From contig NZ_AP027042.1 of the NCBI RefSeq assembly GCF_027924605.1, positions 4,193,524 to 4,257,523 on the forward strand: 64,000 bases of DNA. The letters are read 5' to 3'. The notes below the pieces were generated by a model, which saw only the letters and a program-made list of their open reading frames with translations, was not told where the DNA came from and made no database searches. Each line of letters opens with the position of its first letter. The first letter of the stretch is position 1. The position numbers were made by a program, and so were the translations under genes. This DNA is from Dyella sp. GSA-30 (GTDB taxonomy: Bacteria > Pseudomonadota > Gammaproteobacteria > Xanthomonadales > Rhodanobacteraceae). Positions 1-11,773 of this stretch are shown here, in pieces.

Positions 1-849
1 GATATGAAACGGCTTCTGCACAAGATTCGGCAGCATCAGGATCAATACCAGGATCGCCGCCGTCAGCATCCAGGTGGTCAGCATCGAGATCGCCACGCCG
101 CCCAGATGACCACGCAACACGTTGCGCAGCGGCATCTCGCGACTCAGCTCCTTGCGCTCGCGCATCGCCGCGAACACAGGCGTCTCGCGCAACCAGCGGC
201 GCAGCCATACAGCAATAAAGCCGAACACACCGCCGATGATGAACGGCACGCGCCAGCCCCAGTCCAGCATCTGTTCCGGCGTCAGCTCATGATGCAGCCA
301 CGCGGCCACCAACGAGCCGATCAGGATGCCGATGGTCAGGCCCGAAGTCAGGCTGCCACAGGCAAAACCGACGCGCCCCGGCGGGGCATGTTCGGCCACG
401 AACACCCATGCGCCTGGCACTTCGCCGCCGATCGCCACGCCCTGGGTGATGCGCAGCAACAACAGCAGGATCGGCGCGGCGATGCCGATCTGCGCGTAGA
501 CGGGCAGCAGCCCGATCGCCAGCGTGGGCAAGGCCATCAGGAAGACGCTCAAGGTGAACATCTTTTTGCGGCCGGAGCGGTCGCCGAAATGCGCCATCAC
601 GATGCCGCCCAGCGGCCGCGCCAGATAGCCCGCGGCGAAAATGCCGTACACCTGCAACTTGGCCAGCCATGGCGCCGTGCCCGGCGGAAAGAACAGATGC
701 CCGAGCTGCGCCGCCACAAACAGGAATACGACGAAGTCGTAGAACTCCAATGCACCGCCCAGGGCCGCAAGAAAAAGTGTCTTGATATCGGCACGGCTCA
801 GCGATTTAGAGGGAACCACGTCGGGCGACAAAGGTGTTGCGGCTTGCAT
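1..849 (-). CDS. MFS transporter, metabolite:H+ symporter (MHS) type, 3' part cut by window edge
   Basis: The reading frame starts at the ATG at 849 (MQAATPLSPDVV) behind an AGGA ribosome site about 8 bases upstream and runs off the left edge, giving 283 residues. It shows the MHS signature: 'GGALEFYDFVVF' in the first membrane segment, the loop 2-3 motif 'GDRSGRKKM', and 'RITQGVAIGGEVPGAW' in segment 4. MHS carriers are inner-membrane proton symporters for organic acids, proline or betaine; the substrate cannot be told from this fragment. The last membrane segments lie outside the window. It is divergent from aqpZ, with about 165 bases of shared upstream DNA. Confidence 0.85.
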   Translation of the reverse strand, partial: MQAATPLSPDVVPSKSLSRADIKTLFLAALGGALEFYDFVVFLFVAAQLGHLFFPPGTAPWLAKLQVYGIFAAGYLARPLGGIVMAHFGDRSGRKKMFTLSVFLMALPTLAIGLLPVYAQIGIAAPILLLLLRITQGVAIGGEVPGAWVFVAEHAPPGRVGFACGSLTSGLTIGILIGSLVAAWLHHELTPEQMLDWGWRVPFIIGGVFGFIAVWLRRWLRETPVFAAMRERKELSREMPLRNVLRGHLGGVAISMLTTWMLTAAILVLILMLPNLVQKPFHI

Positions 850-1015
850 CGGACAAATCCTAAAGAAAGACCCGGAGGGCGAAGATACACTACTAGCTGA
901 CGTGACAGCCTTCCCTCCCTTCCCACTTTTGCTAGCCTAGCGCCGTCTCTTAAGGGGGCGTTCCGGAGGCAGAGCAAATCACCCTTCCCTATCGTTCGTT
1001 GCAAGGAGAGAACCG

Positions 1016-1720
1016 ATGAGTATGGGCAAGCGTTTGACCGCCGAATTTTTCGGCACGTTCTGGCTGGTCTTCGGTGGTTGCGGCAGCGCGGTGCTTGCTG
1101 CGGCTTTTCCTGAACTGGGTATCGGTTTTGCCGGCGTCGCGCTGGCGTTCGGTCTGACGGTGGTCACGATGGCGTACGCCGTCGGGCATATTTCGGGCGC
1201 GCATTTCAACCCGGCGGTCACCGTGGGGTTGTGGACCGGCAGCCGCTTCCCGGCCAAGGACGTGGTGCCGTACATCATTGCGCAGGTTATCGGCGGTATC
1301 GCCGCTGGCGCCGTGTTGTACCTCATCGCCAGTGGCAAGCCGGGTTTCGACGCTGCGGCCAGCGGCTTCGCTTCGAACGGATATGGCGAGCATTCGCCGG
1401 GTGGTTTCTCGATGCAATCGGCGATCGTTGCCGAGTTCGTGCTGACGGCGTTCTTTCTTATCGTCATCAACGGCACCACGCACAAGCTGGCACCGACCGG
1501 CTTTGCACCGTTGGCGATCGGCCTGACCTTGACCCTGATCCATCTGATCAGCATTCCGGTGACCAATACCTCGGTCAATCCGGCACGCAGCACTGCCGTG
1601 GCGGTATTCCAGGGCGGCTGGGCATTGGGGCAACTCTGGCTGTTCTGGGTGGTGCCGCTGATCGGTGGCGCCGTGGGCGGCCTGATTTATCGCGGCTTGC
1701 TGGAAGACAAGAAAGCCTGA
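1016..1720 (+). CDS. aqpZ: Aquaporin Z
   Basis: This 234-residue MIP-family channel is the usual AqpZ length. Both pore motifs are intact: '[11 protein letters not shown]' near residue 65 and '[11 protein letters not shown]' near residue 190, and six hydrophobic segments are visible. AqpZ is a tetrameric inner-membrane water channel. Histidine and arginine of the water-type selectivity filter appear to be kept (the NPARS arginine is present), which argues against a glycerol facilitator. The start at 1016 follows a clear AAGGAGAG ribosome site. A strong hairpin (1736-1768) separates it from the convergent next gene. Confidence 0.93.
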   Translation: MSMGKRLTAEFFGTFWLVFGGCGSAVLAAAFPELGIGFAGVALAFGLTVVTMAYAVGHISGAHFNPAVTVGLWTGSRFPAKDVVPYIIAQVIGGIAAGAVLYLIASGKPGFDAAASGFASNGYGEHSPGGFSMQSAIVAEFVLTAFFLIVINGTTHKLAPTGFAPLAIGLTLTLIHLISIPVTNTSVNPARSTAVAVFQGGWALGQLWLFWVVPLIGGAVGGLIYRGLLEDKKA

Positions 1721-1735
1721 GCGCGTGGTTTCACG

Positions 1736-1768
1736 CAACGGCCCGCATCGTCGCGATGCGGGCCGTTG
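1736..1768. terminator. Hairpin between convergent aqpZ and yaeR-like gene
   Basis: A perfect 15-base-pair stem (CAACGGCCCGCATCG and its complement) with a TCG loop lies 16 bases after the aqpZ stop and 5 bases before the stop of the opposing gene. It is followed on the plus strand by TCGTTTAT. The position and strength fit a bidirectional terminator. Confidence 0.7.
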
Positions 1769-1772
1769 TCGT

Positions 1773-2177
1773 TTATGGGGTGCCTTGTTCGTACAGTTCG
1801 ATCGGCAGGTCGTCGGGATCGGCGAAAAAAGTGAAGCGTCGATCCGTGTATTCGTCGATTCGGATCGGCTCGCATGCGACGCCCTGCTGTTGGAGGCGAT
1901 GCACTGCGGCATCGATATCGTCCACGGCAAATGCCAGATGGCGCAGCCCCTGTGCTTCGGGGCGTGATGGCCGCGGCGGTGGCGAAGGGAACGAAAACAG
2001 CTCCAGCGCGACGCCGGGGCTCACTTCCAGATCGCATTTCCACGATTGCCGCGCTTCGCGATACACCTCGCGCACGATGCGCAGGCCGAGCGTCTTGCTG
2101 TAGAAATCACGCGAACGCTCATAGTCGGAGCAGATAAGCGCGACGTGATGGATCGCCTTCAATAAGGGTGGTGACAT
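1773..2177 (-). CDS. VOC/glyoxalase-fold protein, YaeR-like
   Basis: A 134-residue single-domain protein of the vicinal oxygen chelate superfamily. The metal-binding pattern is visible: His in 'AIHHVALICSDYERSRDFY', Glu in 'VALELFSFP', His in 'GLRHLAFAVDD' and Glu in 'DLPIELYEQ'. The closest known type is YaeR/gloA2 of enterobacteria, annotated as lactoylglutathione-lyase-like, whose physiological substrate is not established. I chose the start at 2177 (MSPPLLKAIHH) because the fold begins there; the longer frame adds 19 atypical residues. The start lies one base from the epmA stop, so the two are probably co-transcribed. Confidence 0.85.
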   Translation of the reverse strand: MSPPLLKAIHHVALICSDYERSRDFYSKTLGLRIVREVYREARQSWKCDLEVSPGVALELFSFPSPPPRPSRPEAQGLRHLAFAVDDIDAAVHRLQQQGVACEPIRIDEYTDRRFTFFADPDDLPIELYEQGTP

Positions 2178-2178
2178 T

Positions 2179-3153
2179 TCAAGCCTCTGAGAAAGGGAAC
2201 GCCAGCACGTCGGCAATCGCATCGCTGCCGGCAAGGCACATCAGCAGGCGCTCGATACCCAGCGCCACGCCGGCGCAATCGGGCATCCGATCGAGCACGG
2301 CGAGCAGACGATCGTCGACAGGGATTTCTCGCTGGCCACGTGTGCGGCGCATGGCGTTGTCGCGCTCGAAGCGGGCGCGTTGTTCGGCCGCGTCGTTGAG
2401 TTCGTGGTAGCCGTTGGCCAGTTCGTACTTGCCCAGGTACAGCTCGAAACGCTCGGCCATCGGCGGATCGCCAGCACGGATTTTCGCCAAGGCGCATTGG
2501 CTGGCGGGGTAATCGTGGATCACCGTGATGCGGTCGATGGGAAACGCCGGTTGCAGGACATGGGTGATCAGCAGGTCCAGCCAGTCATCGCGATTCAAGC
2601 CTTCCGGGTCGATCCGGTAGGGCTCGAGTGGCTCGCGCAAGGCATCGATCGGTGCATGCAAAGGGTCGAGCAGGAGTTCATCGAGGAAAAGCTGGCGATA
2701 GTTTTCGACAACGACTTCGGCGCGCCGTCCTGCCAGGGCCAGTGCCGCTTCCACCAGCGTGACGGTTTCCTGCATCAGACGTCGATGATCCCAGCCGATG
2801 CGATACCACTCCAGCATCGAGAACTCGGGATTGTGACGACCGCCTGCTTCGGCGTTGCGGAACACGCGACCGAGTTCGTAGCAGTCGCCGACGCCGGCGG
2901 CGAGCAGGCGTTTCAAGGGGAATTCTGGTGATGTGCGTAGCCAGCGTTCGCGGGCGCCGGCGTCGACGTGTCCGGTGAATGCCGTGCTGAAGCTTTCGAT
3001 ATTTGGATCGGTGTTGCCGGCTGCGGAGAGGATCGGGGTTTCGACCTCCAGCACATCCCGGTCGGCGAAGAACTTGCGGATCAGGGTGTAGAGGCTGGCG
3101 CGCAGGTGGAGAGCTTGCGCCTGGGTGGTCGAGTGTCGGGTTACGTGGGGCAT
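2179..3153 (-). CDS. epmA: Elongation factor P--(R)-beta-lysine ligase EpmA
   Basis: A 324-residue class II lysyl-tRNA-synthetase paralogue without the N-terminal anticodon-binding domain, which is the hallmark of EpmA (also called GenX, PoxA or YjeA). Motif 2 is seen as 'FRNAEAGGRHNPEFSMLEW' and motif 3 as 'GVALGIERLLMCLAG'. EpmA attaches beta-lysine to a conserved lysine of elongation factor P, helping ribosomes through polyproline stretches. EpmB and EF-P genes are not in the window. The start overlaps the end of the repeat-extended DUF559 frame by 13 bases. Confidence 0.93.
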   Translation of the reverse strand: MPHVTRHSTTQAQALHLRASLYTLIRKFFADRDVLEVETPILSAAGNTDPNIESFSTAFTGHVDAGARERWLRTSPEFPLKRLLAAGVGDCYELGRVFRNAEAGGRHNPEFSMLEWYRIGWDHRRLMQETVTLVEAALALAGRRAEVVVENYRQLFLDELLLDPLHAPIDALREPLEPYRIDPEGLNRDDWLDLLITHVLQPAFPIDRITVIHDYPASQCALAKIRAGDPPMAERFELYLGKYELANGYHELNDAAEQRARFERDNAMRRTRGQREIPVDDRLLAVLDRMPDCAGVALGIERLLMCLAGSDAIADVLAFPFSEA

Positions 3154-3653
3154 TGGGGGAGTATGGCTTTGTGGTGCTTAAATTTTAAGAGCGCCCCCTC
3201 ACCCCAACCCTCTCCCCCGGCAGAGCCAGGGGAGAGGGAGCCTGACTGAGGTAATTTCAGTGTTTGGCGCTTACGTAACTTAGCTCCCTCTCCCCTGGCT
3301 TCGCCGGGGGAGAGGGTTGGGGTGAGGGGGGGCTCTTGCCTCAGCGCACGCCAGATCTCACCCAGCACCGCATCCGTCCTGAGCAAGACATCGTCGTTCC
3401 AGAATCGCAGCACACGATACCCAGCTTCATTCAACCTAAGCGTTCGACGCCGATCATATTCAGCCTGCTCCACATGCTGACCACCATCCAATTCGATGAC
3501 CAACCTGCGCTTGAAGCAACTGAAATCAACAATAAAACCCTCAACACGATGCTGCCGGCGAAACCGATAGCCAAGCTGCCCACCCCGCAAGCGATACCAA
3601 AGCCTGATCTCTGCATCGGTAGCAAGCTTGCGCAGCGATTTGACGTGATCCAT
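3141..3653 (-). CDS. DUF559 family protein (restriction-endonuclease-like fold) with repeat-derived C terminus
   Basis: From the ATG at 3653 (MDHVKSLRKL) the protein reads as a DUF559 protein: 'ATDAEIRLWYRLRG', 'GYRFRRQHRVEGFIVDF' and 'LVIELDGGQHVEQ', ending with 'YRVLRFWNDDVL'. The conserved Asp (VDF) and Glu (IELDGGQH) match the PD-(D/E)XK nuclease-like core of this family (Vsr-related); its biological role is not known. After 'IWRALRQEPP' the frame enters the inverted repeat and continues for about 60 residues that are simply translated repeat, so this tail is probably acquired. A GTG at 3746, abutting the ligA stop, would give a longer N terminus. Confidence 0.75.
   Translation of the reverse strand: MDHVKSLRKLATDAEIRLWYRLRGGQLGYRFRRQHRVEGFIVDFSCFKRRLVIELDGGQHVEQAEYDRRRTLRLNEAGYRVLRFWNDDVLLRTDAVLGEIWRALRQEPPLTPTLSPGEARGEGAKLRKRQTLKLPQSGSLSPGSAGGEGWGEGALLKFKHHKAILPQCPT
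3187..3337. repeat. Large inverted repeat, copy 1 of 4
   Basis: Two arms of about 54 bases (3187-3240 and 3284-3337) are reverse complements with few mismatches around a 43-base centre. The core reads CTCACCCCAACCCTCTCCCC in the left arm and its complement in the right. The same arms recur at 12773-12912, 28661-28803 and 47012-47150. The element lies within the extended 3' end of the DUF559 frame, upstream of epmA. It may act as a transcription terminator or an RNA-stabilising structure. Confidence 0.85.
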
Positions 3654-3746
3654 AAAACCCCAGGGCACAAAAACATCCCTTAAGGCTTCTATGTTCCAGC
3701 CACCATCTAAAGCATCGCCCCACAACAAAACATGTAAGCCTCTCAC

Positions 3747-6715
<2,969 letters not shown>

Positions 6716-6718
6716 AGC

Positions 6719-7132
6719 TCAGCGATGCAGATCGCCGGCAGCTTCGGGCTGGTAGCTGATATCCAGTACACGCAGGCGGCGCTCATGCCCATCCGGAGTG
6801 GGCCAGTCGATATGCTGGCCCTTGGCCAGCCCCAACAGCGCGCTGCCCACCGGTGCCAGGATCGACACCGTGCCGGCCGCGCCGGCGGCGCTCGGATAGA
6901 CCAGGGTCACCGTGGTCGCGTCGCCGGTGGCTTCGTCTTCGAAAGTCACGCGTGAGTTCATCGTCACGACGTTCGCCGGGATGGCCGCAGGCTCGACCAC
7001 CTCGGCACGGGCCAGCTCCGAGGCAAGTGCTTCGTGGCGTTCGGCTTCGGCGAGCGGCATCTTGTCCAGCAAGGCTTCGAGACGTTTCAGGTCGAGGCTG
7101 GACAACAGAATGGGCGGTTTGGGGATAGTCAT
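6719..7132 (-). CDS. rnk: Nucleoside diphosphate kinase regulator Rnk (GreA/GreB C-terminal family)
   Basis: A protein of 137 residues with a short N-terminal helical part ('SSLDLKRLEALLDKMP') and a GreA/GreB-type FKBP-like C-terminal domain ('VTMNSRVTFEDEATGD', 'VSILAPVGSALLGLAKGQHIDW'). This is the length and arrangement of Rnk, which binds RNA polymerase and influences nucleoside diphosphate kinase levels. The N-terminal coil is too short for a true GreA/GreB cleavage factor. It is convergent with the preceding membrane protein, with only 3 bases between them. Confidence 0.85.
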   Translation of the reverse strand: MTIPKPPILLSSLDLKRLEALLDKMPLAEAERHEALASELARAEVVEPAAIPANVVTMNSRVTFEDEATGDATTVTLVYPSAAGAAGTVSILAPVGSALLGLAKGQHIDWPTPDGHERRLRVLDISYQPEAAGDLHR

Positions 7133-7276
7133 GGGGTGCTTTTAATCCTTTAAGCGTGGTGTCGGCGCGACGATGTACACACGCGTGGCTGTTCTGCGGC
7201 CACGATGAAAAGCGACTGACTTTGGTCGCGCTATCGAAAAAAATCAAGCTGCCGTAGCAGCTATCATAGGCGGGTC

Positions 7277-8752
7277 ATGTCAGATGAAACCGCCGCCGCT
7301 GCGGAACTCCCCGCCTCCGCCCCTGCTGCCGTCGCCGCCAGCACGCCGCCCGGCACCAACCCCGTGCCTCCTGGTCACAACGACTACGCCGGCCATCGTG
7401 GCCTGATCTGGCTGGTAGCAGCAGCCTTCTTCATGCAGGCGCTGGATTCGACCATCGTCAACACGGCGGTTCCAGCCATGGCCGATGCCTTGCACGTCAC
7501 GCCGCTGGGCATGCGCACCGCGCTGACCAGTTATGTGTTGACCCTGGCGATCTTTATCCCGGCCAGTCCCTGGCTTTGCGACCGCTTCGGGACGCGCCGT
7601 GTGTTTTCCGTAGCCATCGCCGTCTTCACCATTGGCTCCCTGTTGTGCGGCATGGCGCAGTCCCTGCCCCAGCTGGTCGGCGCGCGTGTCTTGCAGGGCC
7701 TGGGCGGTGCCGCGCTGATGCCGGTGGGTCGCTATGTGCTGGTTCGCAGCATCGACAAGCGGGATTTCGTGCGGGCGATGAGCACGGTCGCCACGGTGGG
7801 GCTGCTCGGTTCGGTACTTGGTCCGTTGCTTGGCGGCGCACTGGCCGAATTCGCGTCGTGGCGCATGATTTTTCTCATTAACGTGCCGGTGGGCATCGCC
7901 GGCATGTGGATGAATCGCCGGTTCATGCCCGACTACCGGCTCGATCACGCCCATCGCTTCGATCTGTTCGGCTTCCTGCTGTTTGCCGCCGCCTCGGCCA
8001 TGCTGCTGACCGCCTCGGAGCTGGCCGGTGGCGTCGGCCAGTGGCCGAAGATCGGCCTGAGCGCCTTGCTTGCGGTGGTTTTTGGCGCCCTCTACGTCTG
8101 GCATAGCCGCCGCACCGAATATCCGGTGCAGGACCTGACACTGCTGCGCATCCGCAATGTGTGGGTAGCGATCGCGGGTAATTTGTTTACCCGGCTGGGC
8201 GTGTCGGGCATGTTCCTGCTGGTGGTGCTGTTCCTGCAGGTCGGCTGCGGCTGGTCGCCGTTGATGGCGGGCCTGATGATGGTGCCGCAGGCGGTCGGCT
8301 CGATCAGCGCGAAGTGGGCGATCAACCGCCTGCTGATCCTGATGGGTTACCGACGCTTGCTGCTGTCCAATACCCTCATCGTCGCCGTGCTGCTGGCGTC
8401 GTTCGCCCTGCTCGGCCGCGGTTCGCCGATGTGGGTGATTGCGCTGATGATGTTCTTTTACGGCGCTTTCATGGGGCTGCAGTACACCGCGATGAATACG
8501 CTGGTGTATCAGGATCTCGACGTGAAATACGCCTCGATGGCCTCCTCGATGGCCTCGACCGCGCAATACCTGTCGATGAGTTTCGGCATCGCACTGGCGT
8601 CATTGCTCATGGAAGCACTGCTGCAAGGCGACGCGCACGATGACTATGTGGCGGCCTTCCGCTGGACAGTGGTCCTGCTGGCCGTCATCACCGCTGCCGC
8701 CAGCCAGATCTTTGCGCAGCTGAAAAAGGATCGCGGACAGGCCGCTCGTTGA
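7277..8752 (+). CDS. DHA2-family MFS multidrug exporter (EmrB/MdtD-like)
   Basis: A 491-residue inner-membrane protein with about 14 hydrophobic segments, the size of the DHA2 (14-TMS) drug:proton antiporters. Family motifs are seen: 'MQALDSTIVNTAVPAMA' in segment 1 (motif D1), 'CDRFGTRRVF' in loop 2-3 (motif A), and 'GSVLGPLLGGAL' in segment 5 (motif C of antiporters). The first ~45 residues are an Ala/Pro-rich cytosolic tail. There is no partner membrane-fusion gene next to it, so it probably works alone like MdtD. Substrates are unknown. Confidence 0.88.
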   Translation: MSDETAAAAELPASAPAAVAASTPPGTNPVPPGHNDYAGHRGLIWLVAAAFFMQALDSTIVNTAVPAMADALHVTPLGMRTALTSYVLTLAIFIPASPWLCDRFGTRRVFSVAIAVFTIGSLLCGMAQSLPQLVGARVLQGLGGAALMPVGRYVLVRSIDKRDFVRAMSTVATVGLLGSVLGPLLGGALAEFASWRMIFLINVPVGIAGMWMNRRFMPDYRLDHAHRFDLFGFLLFAAASAMLLTASELAGGVGQWPKIGLSALLAVVFGALYVWHSRRTEYPVQDLTLLRIRNVWVAIAGNLFTRLGVSGMFLLVVLFLQVGCGWSPLMAGLMMVPQAVGSISAKWAINRLLILMGYRRLLLSNTLIVAVLLASFALLGRGSPMWVIALMMFFYGAFMGLQYTAMNTLVYQDLDVKYASMASSMASTAQYLSMSFGIALASLLMEALLQGDAHDDYVAAFRWTVVLLAVITAAASQIFAQLKKDRGQAAR

Positions 8753-8771
8753 GGCACAGCTCGGAAAGAGC

Positions 8772-10007
8772 ATGTACGATTCAGCTTCATGGACTGAATC
8801 GAAGAATCCTGCGATGCATGCTGCCGACATCCTGCTGACCCTTTTCATCGTGTTTCTTGCCGCGCAGATCGGCGGCGAGATCGCGCAACGACTGAAACTG
8901 CCCGGCGTGGTCGGCGAAATCGCTGCCGGTTGCGTGATCGGGCCGTCGTTGCTGGGCTGGATCAAACCGGAAGAAATCCTCGCCGGCACCCCGCTCGATG
9001 TACTCGCCGAAATCGGCGTCGTACTGCTGCTGTTCTCGGTGGGCCTGGAAACACGCCTGGAAGATCTCAAGCGCGTGGGCAAATCGGCCGTCCTGGTCGG
9101 CGTGCTCGGTGTGTTGATTCCGTTCGGCATGGGCAGCCTGTGGGCGCATGGCTCGGGCTTCGACTGGGGCAAATCGCTGTTTGTCGCGGCCGCGTTCGTC
9201 GCCACTTCGGCCGGTATCACCGCGCGCGTGCTGCAGGAACTGGGGGTGCTGCAGCGCACGGAGAGCAAGGTGATTCTCGGCGCCGCGGTGATCGACGACA
9301 TTCTCGCGATGCTGCTACTTGGCGTGGTGACGTCGCTGCAAGGCGGCGAAGGTTTCAACATCACGCATCTATTGATGGTGCTGGCCGGCGCGATCGGCTT
9401 TATCGCTGTGATCGGCCTGGGCGGCGCCAAGGTGATGCGCTGGAATTCGTCCTGGCTGGATCGCCCGACCAACCCGCAATCGCCGCTGTTGATCGTACTG
9501 GCGCTATGCCTGGGCCTGGCTTATCTCTCCACGCTGTTCGGCCTGGCCGCGATCATCGGGGCCTTCCTCGCCGGCATGATCGCCTCGGAAACGCGCCAGC
9601 AGCACACGCTGGAGAAACAGGTCCAGCCGCTGCTCGCCCTGCTCACGCCGTTCTTCTTCGTGATCACCGGCAGCAAGATCGACCTGCACCAGCTGGCCAA
9701 CGCCGAGGCCTTGTGGATGCTCGCGATCGTGACCGTGATCGCCATCATCTCCAAGCTGCTGGGCGGTTATCTAGGCGCGTTGTCGCTGGGCCAGCGCGGC
9801 GCGGTGATCGTCGGCTTCGGCATGGTGCCGCGTGGCGAGGTGGGCGTGGTGATCGCCAGCCTGGGCCTGACGGCCGGCGTGTTCAACGATCGCATCTACG
9901 CCATCATCGTGGCGATGTCCCTGCTCACCGCGATGGTCACGCCACCTGTCCTTGCCGTTTTGCTCAAACGCCAGGACAAGGTGCAGACACCCGACGTCGT
10001 CGGTTGA
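8772..10007 (+). CDS. CPA2-family cation/proton antiporter (KefB/NapA-like)
   Basis: A 411-residue polytopic membrane protein, all Na_H_exchanger domain, without the C-terminal RCK/TrkA-N domain of KefB/KefC. Typical patterns are 'LKLPGVVGEIAAGCVIGPSLLG' shortened at both ends, 'LLFSVGLETRLEDL', and 'GAAVIDDILAMLLL', where the DD pair is the expected ion-binding site. It probably exchanges Na+ or K+ for protons. The start at 8772 has GGAAAGAG just upstream; the ATG at 8814 (MHAADILLTL) is an equally likely start. Its stop is one base from the convergent photolyase stop. Confidence 0.88.
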   Translation: MYDSASWTESKNPAMHAADILLTLFIVFLAAQIGGEIAQRLKLPGVVGEIAAGCVIGPSLLGWIKPEEILAGTPLDVLAEIGVVLLLFSVGLETRLEDLKRVGKSAVLVGVLGVLIPFGMGSLWAHGSGFDWGKSLFVAAAFVATSAGITARVLQELGVLQRTESKVILGAAVIDDILAMLLLGVVTSLQGGEGFNITHLLMVLAGAIGFIAVIGLGGAKVMRWNSSWLDRPTNPQSPLLIVLALCLGLAYLSTLFGLAAIIGAFLAGMIASETRQQHTLEKQVQPLLALLTPFFFVITGSKIDLHQLANAEALWMLAIVTVIAIISKLLGGYLGALSLGQRGAVIVGFGMVPRGEVGVVIASLGLTAGVFNDRIYAIIVAMSLLTAMVTPPVLAVLLKRQDKVQTPDVVG

Positions 10008-10008
10008 A

Positions 10009-11421
10009 TCAGCGCATGGCGTGATACGCGCTCAGCGCGTTCTGCCGCGATGCCGATAGATCGATCATCGGCGCCGGGTAACCGGTGCGCTTGAGCAGAC
10101 CCGGATCCGTCCACGGTTCGTACAGTAACTTGTCCGACGCCTCGGCGAGTTCGGGTAGCCAGCGGCGCAGATAAGCGCCTGTCGGGTCGAACTTGCGCGC
10201 CTGCGTGACCGGGTTGAACACGCGAAAATATGGCGCGGCATCCGCGCCGGAGCCAGCCACCCACTGCCAGCCCATGGTGTTGTTGGCCAGGTCCGCGTCG
10301 ACCAGGGTGTCCCAGAACCAGCGTGCGCCATGCTGCCAATGTTGGCGCAGGTTCTTGGTCAGGAAGCTGGCTGCGATCATGCGTACGCGGTTGTGCATCC
10401 AGCCCGTGTGCCACAGCTCGCGCATACCTGCGTCGACCAAGGGGATGCCGGTTCGCCCCTGCTGCCATCGCCTGAGCTGCGTTTGATTGGCTTTTGCCCA
10501 CACGAAACGGTCGAAACCGGCGTTGAAGTTCTCTTTTGGCGTGTTCGGAAAATGGTAGAGCAAGTGATGCGCAAACTCGCGCCACCCCAATTGACGCAAG
10601 TAAGGCTCCAGATCGGGGCGGCGCTTGAGATCGCGCCGCTGCGTGCCCAGGTGTAGGGCGTGATGAATCTGCCGCGGTGAAATTTCACCAAAGTGAAGAT
10701 GCGGCGACAGCCGGGAGGTGCCATGCCGCGATGGGATATCGCGCCCGTTCGCATAGTCGTTCAGGGCATCGTCGGCGAAGAGTTCCAACATCGACTGCGC
10801 CCCGGCTTCGCCCGGCGTCCATGCCTCGCGCATGCCCGCGTCCCAGGCGATATGCGGCAGCAGATCCAGCGCCTCGATCGGCAGGCTGCCGGACATATCC
10901 GCCACGCGCAGGGGCGTGGGTACGGGCAACGGCGTCTCCAGGGTGAGCTGCGGACGCAGATTTCGCCAGAACGGCGTAAACACGCGGTAGGGCTGCCCTT
11001 GCTGAGTGGCTATGTCCCAAGGCTCGCACCACAAGGCAGCGTTGAAGCTGCGCACCTCGATTCCTTCGGCACGCAAGACTTTCTTGATATGTGAGTCACG
11101 TGCAATCGACGCCGGTTCATATAAACGGTTCCAGTAAACCGCAGTTGCGCCGCTACGGTGAATCGTCTCACGCAGGACTGACAACGATTCGCCACTGCCG
11201 ATATACAGATCGGCACGGTGCTTTCGCCACGCCGCCCGCAACGATGACAGTGAATGATGCAGCCACCAGCGACCGGCTGCTCCCGCCGCCCAGCCTCCCT
11301 CTTCCCCCGGCGCGTGGATATACAGCGGCAATACGCGTTCATGCGAGGACGCGGCCGCGTGCAACGCAGGATGGTCGGCAAGACGAAGGTCGCGGCGAAA
11401 CCAGACGATGGCAGTAGTCAT
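10009..11421 (-). CDS. phrB: Deoxyribodipyrimidine photo-lyase (class I CPD photolyase)
   Basis: A 470-residue photolyase. The N-terminal antenna-binding Rossmann domain starts 'IVWFRRDLRLADHPAL', and the C-terminal FAD domain shows 'GTSRLSPHLHFGEISPRQI', 'GIPLVDAGMRELWHTGWMHNRVRM' (shortened here to its core 'GWMHNRVRM'), and 'NNTMGWQWVAGSG'. The Asn in 'LANNTMGWQW' and the Trp residues for electron transfer are present. It repairs cyclobutane pyrimidine dimers with blue light. Length and motifs fit class I CPD photolyase better than a cryptochrome. Confidence 0.93.
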   Translation of the reverse strand: MTTAIVWFRRDLRLADHPALHAAASSHERVLPLYIHAPGEEGGWAAGAAGRWWLHHSLSSLRAAWRKHRADLYIGSGESLSVLRETIHRSGATAVYWNRLYEPASIARDSHIKKVLRAEGIEVRSFNAALWCEPWDIATQQGQPYRVFTPFWRNLRPQLTLETPLPVPTPLRVADMSGSLPIEALDLLPHIAWDAGMREAWTPGEAGAQSMLELFADDALNDYANGRDIPSRHGTSRLSPHLHFGEISPRQIHHALHLGTQRRDLKRRPDLEPYLRQLGWREFAHHLLYHFPNTPKENFNAGFDRFVWAKANQTQLRRWQQGRTGIPLVDAGMRELWHTGWMHNRVRMIAASFLTKNLRQHWQHGARWFWDTLVDADLANNTMGWQWVAGSGADAAPYFRVFNPVTQARKFDPTGAYLRRWLPELAEASDKLLYEPWTDPGLLKRTGYPAPMIDLSASRQNALSAYHAMR

Positions 11422-11494
11422 CGGTGCAGTGTAATGACGCAGAAGGCGTTATTGCAGTTCTTAAAACAGGGCCATGAACGACGGAGTCGAACCC

Positions 11495-11746
11495 ATGACT
11501 GAACGTGAAGAAACCTCCAGCAAGCCTTTACGCGGTTTCGCCCGGCTGAATGCCGAGCAACGCGCCCAGATCGCCCGCAGGGGCGGCCTGGCGGCCCATG
11601 CGAGTGGTCACGCACACGAATTCGACACGAAAGAAGCACGTCAAGCCGGGCATAAGGGTGGTGAAGCCGTCAGCGCGAATCGTCAGCACATGGCCGAGAT
11701 CGGCCGCAAGGGCGGAAAAGGACGGCGAAAGCGCGTGGAGAACTAG
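11495..11746 (+). CDS. KGG-repeat stress-induced protein
   Basis: A basic 83-residue protein with repeated KGG/GG motifs: 'QIARRGGLAAHASG', 'EARQAGHKGGEAVSANRQHMAEIGRKGGKG' (spaced about 20 residues apart). This is the bacterial KGG/YciG-like repeat family, linked to stress and general stress regulons, with no known biochemical activity. I chose the ATG at 11495 (MTEREETSS) because GGAG lies 8 bases upstream; an upstream ATG at 11474 lacks such a site. It precedes the DUF4142 gene on the same strand by 27 bases. Confidence 0.8.
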   Translation: MTEREETSSKPLRGFARLNAEQRAQIARRGGLAAHASGHAHEFDTKEARQAGHKGGEAVSANRQHMAEIGRKGGKGRRKRVEN

Positions 11747-11773
11747 CCACCCCGGAGTCAAAGGAGATGTCCC

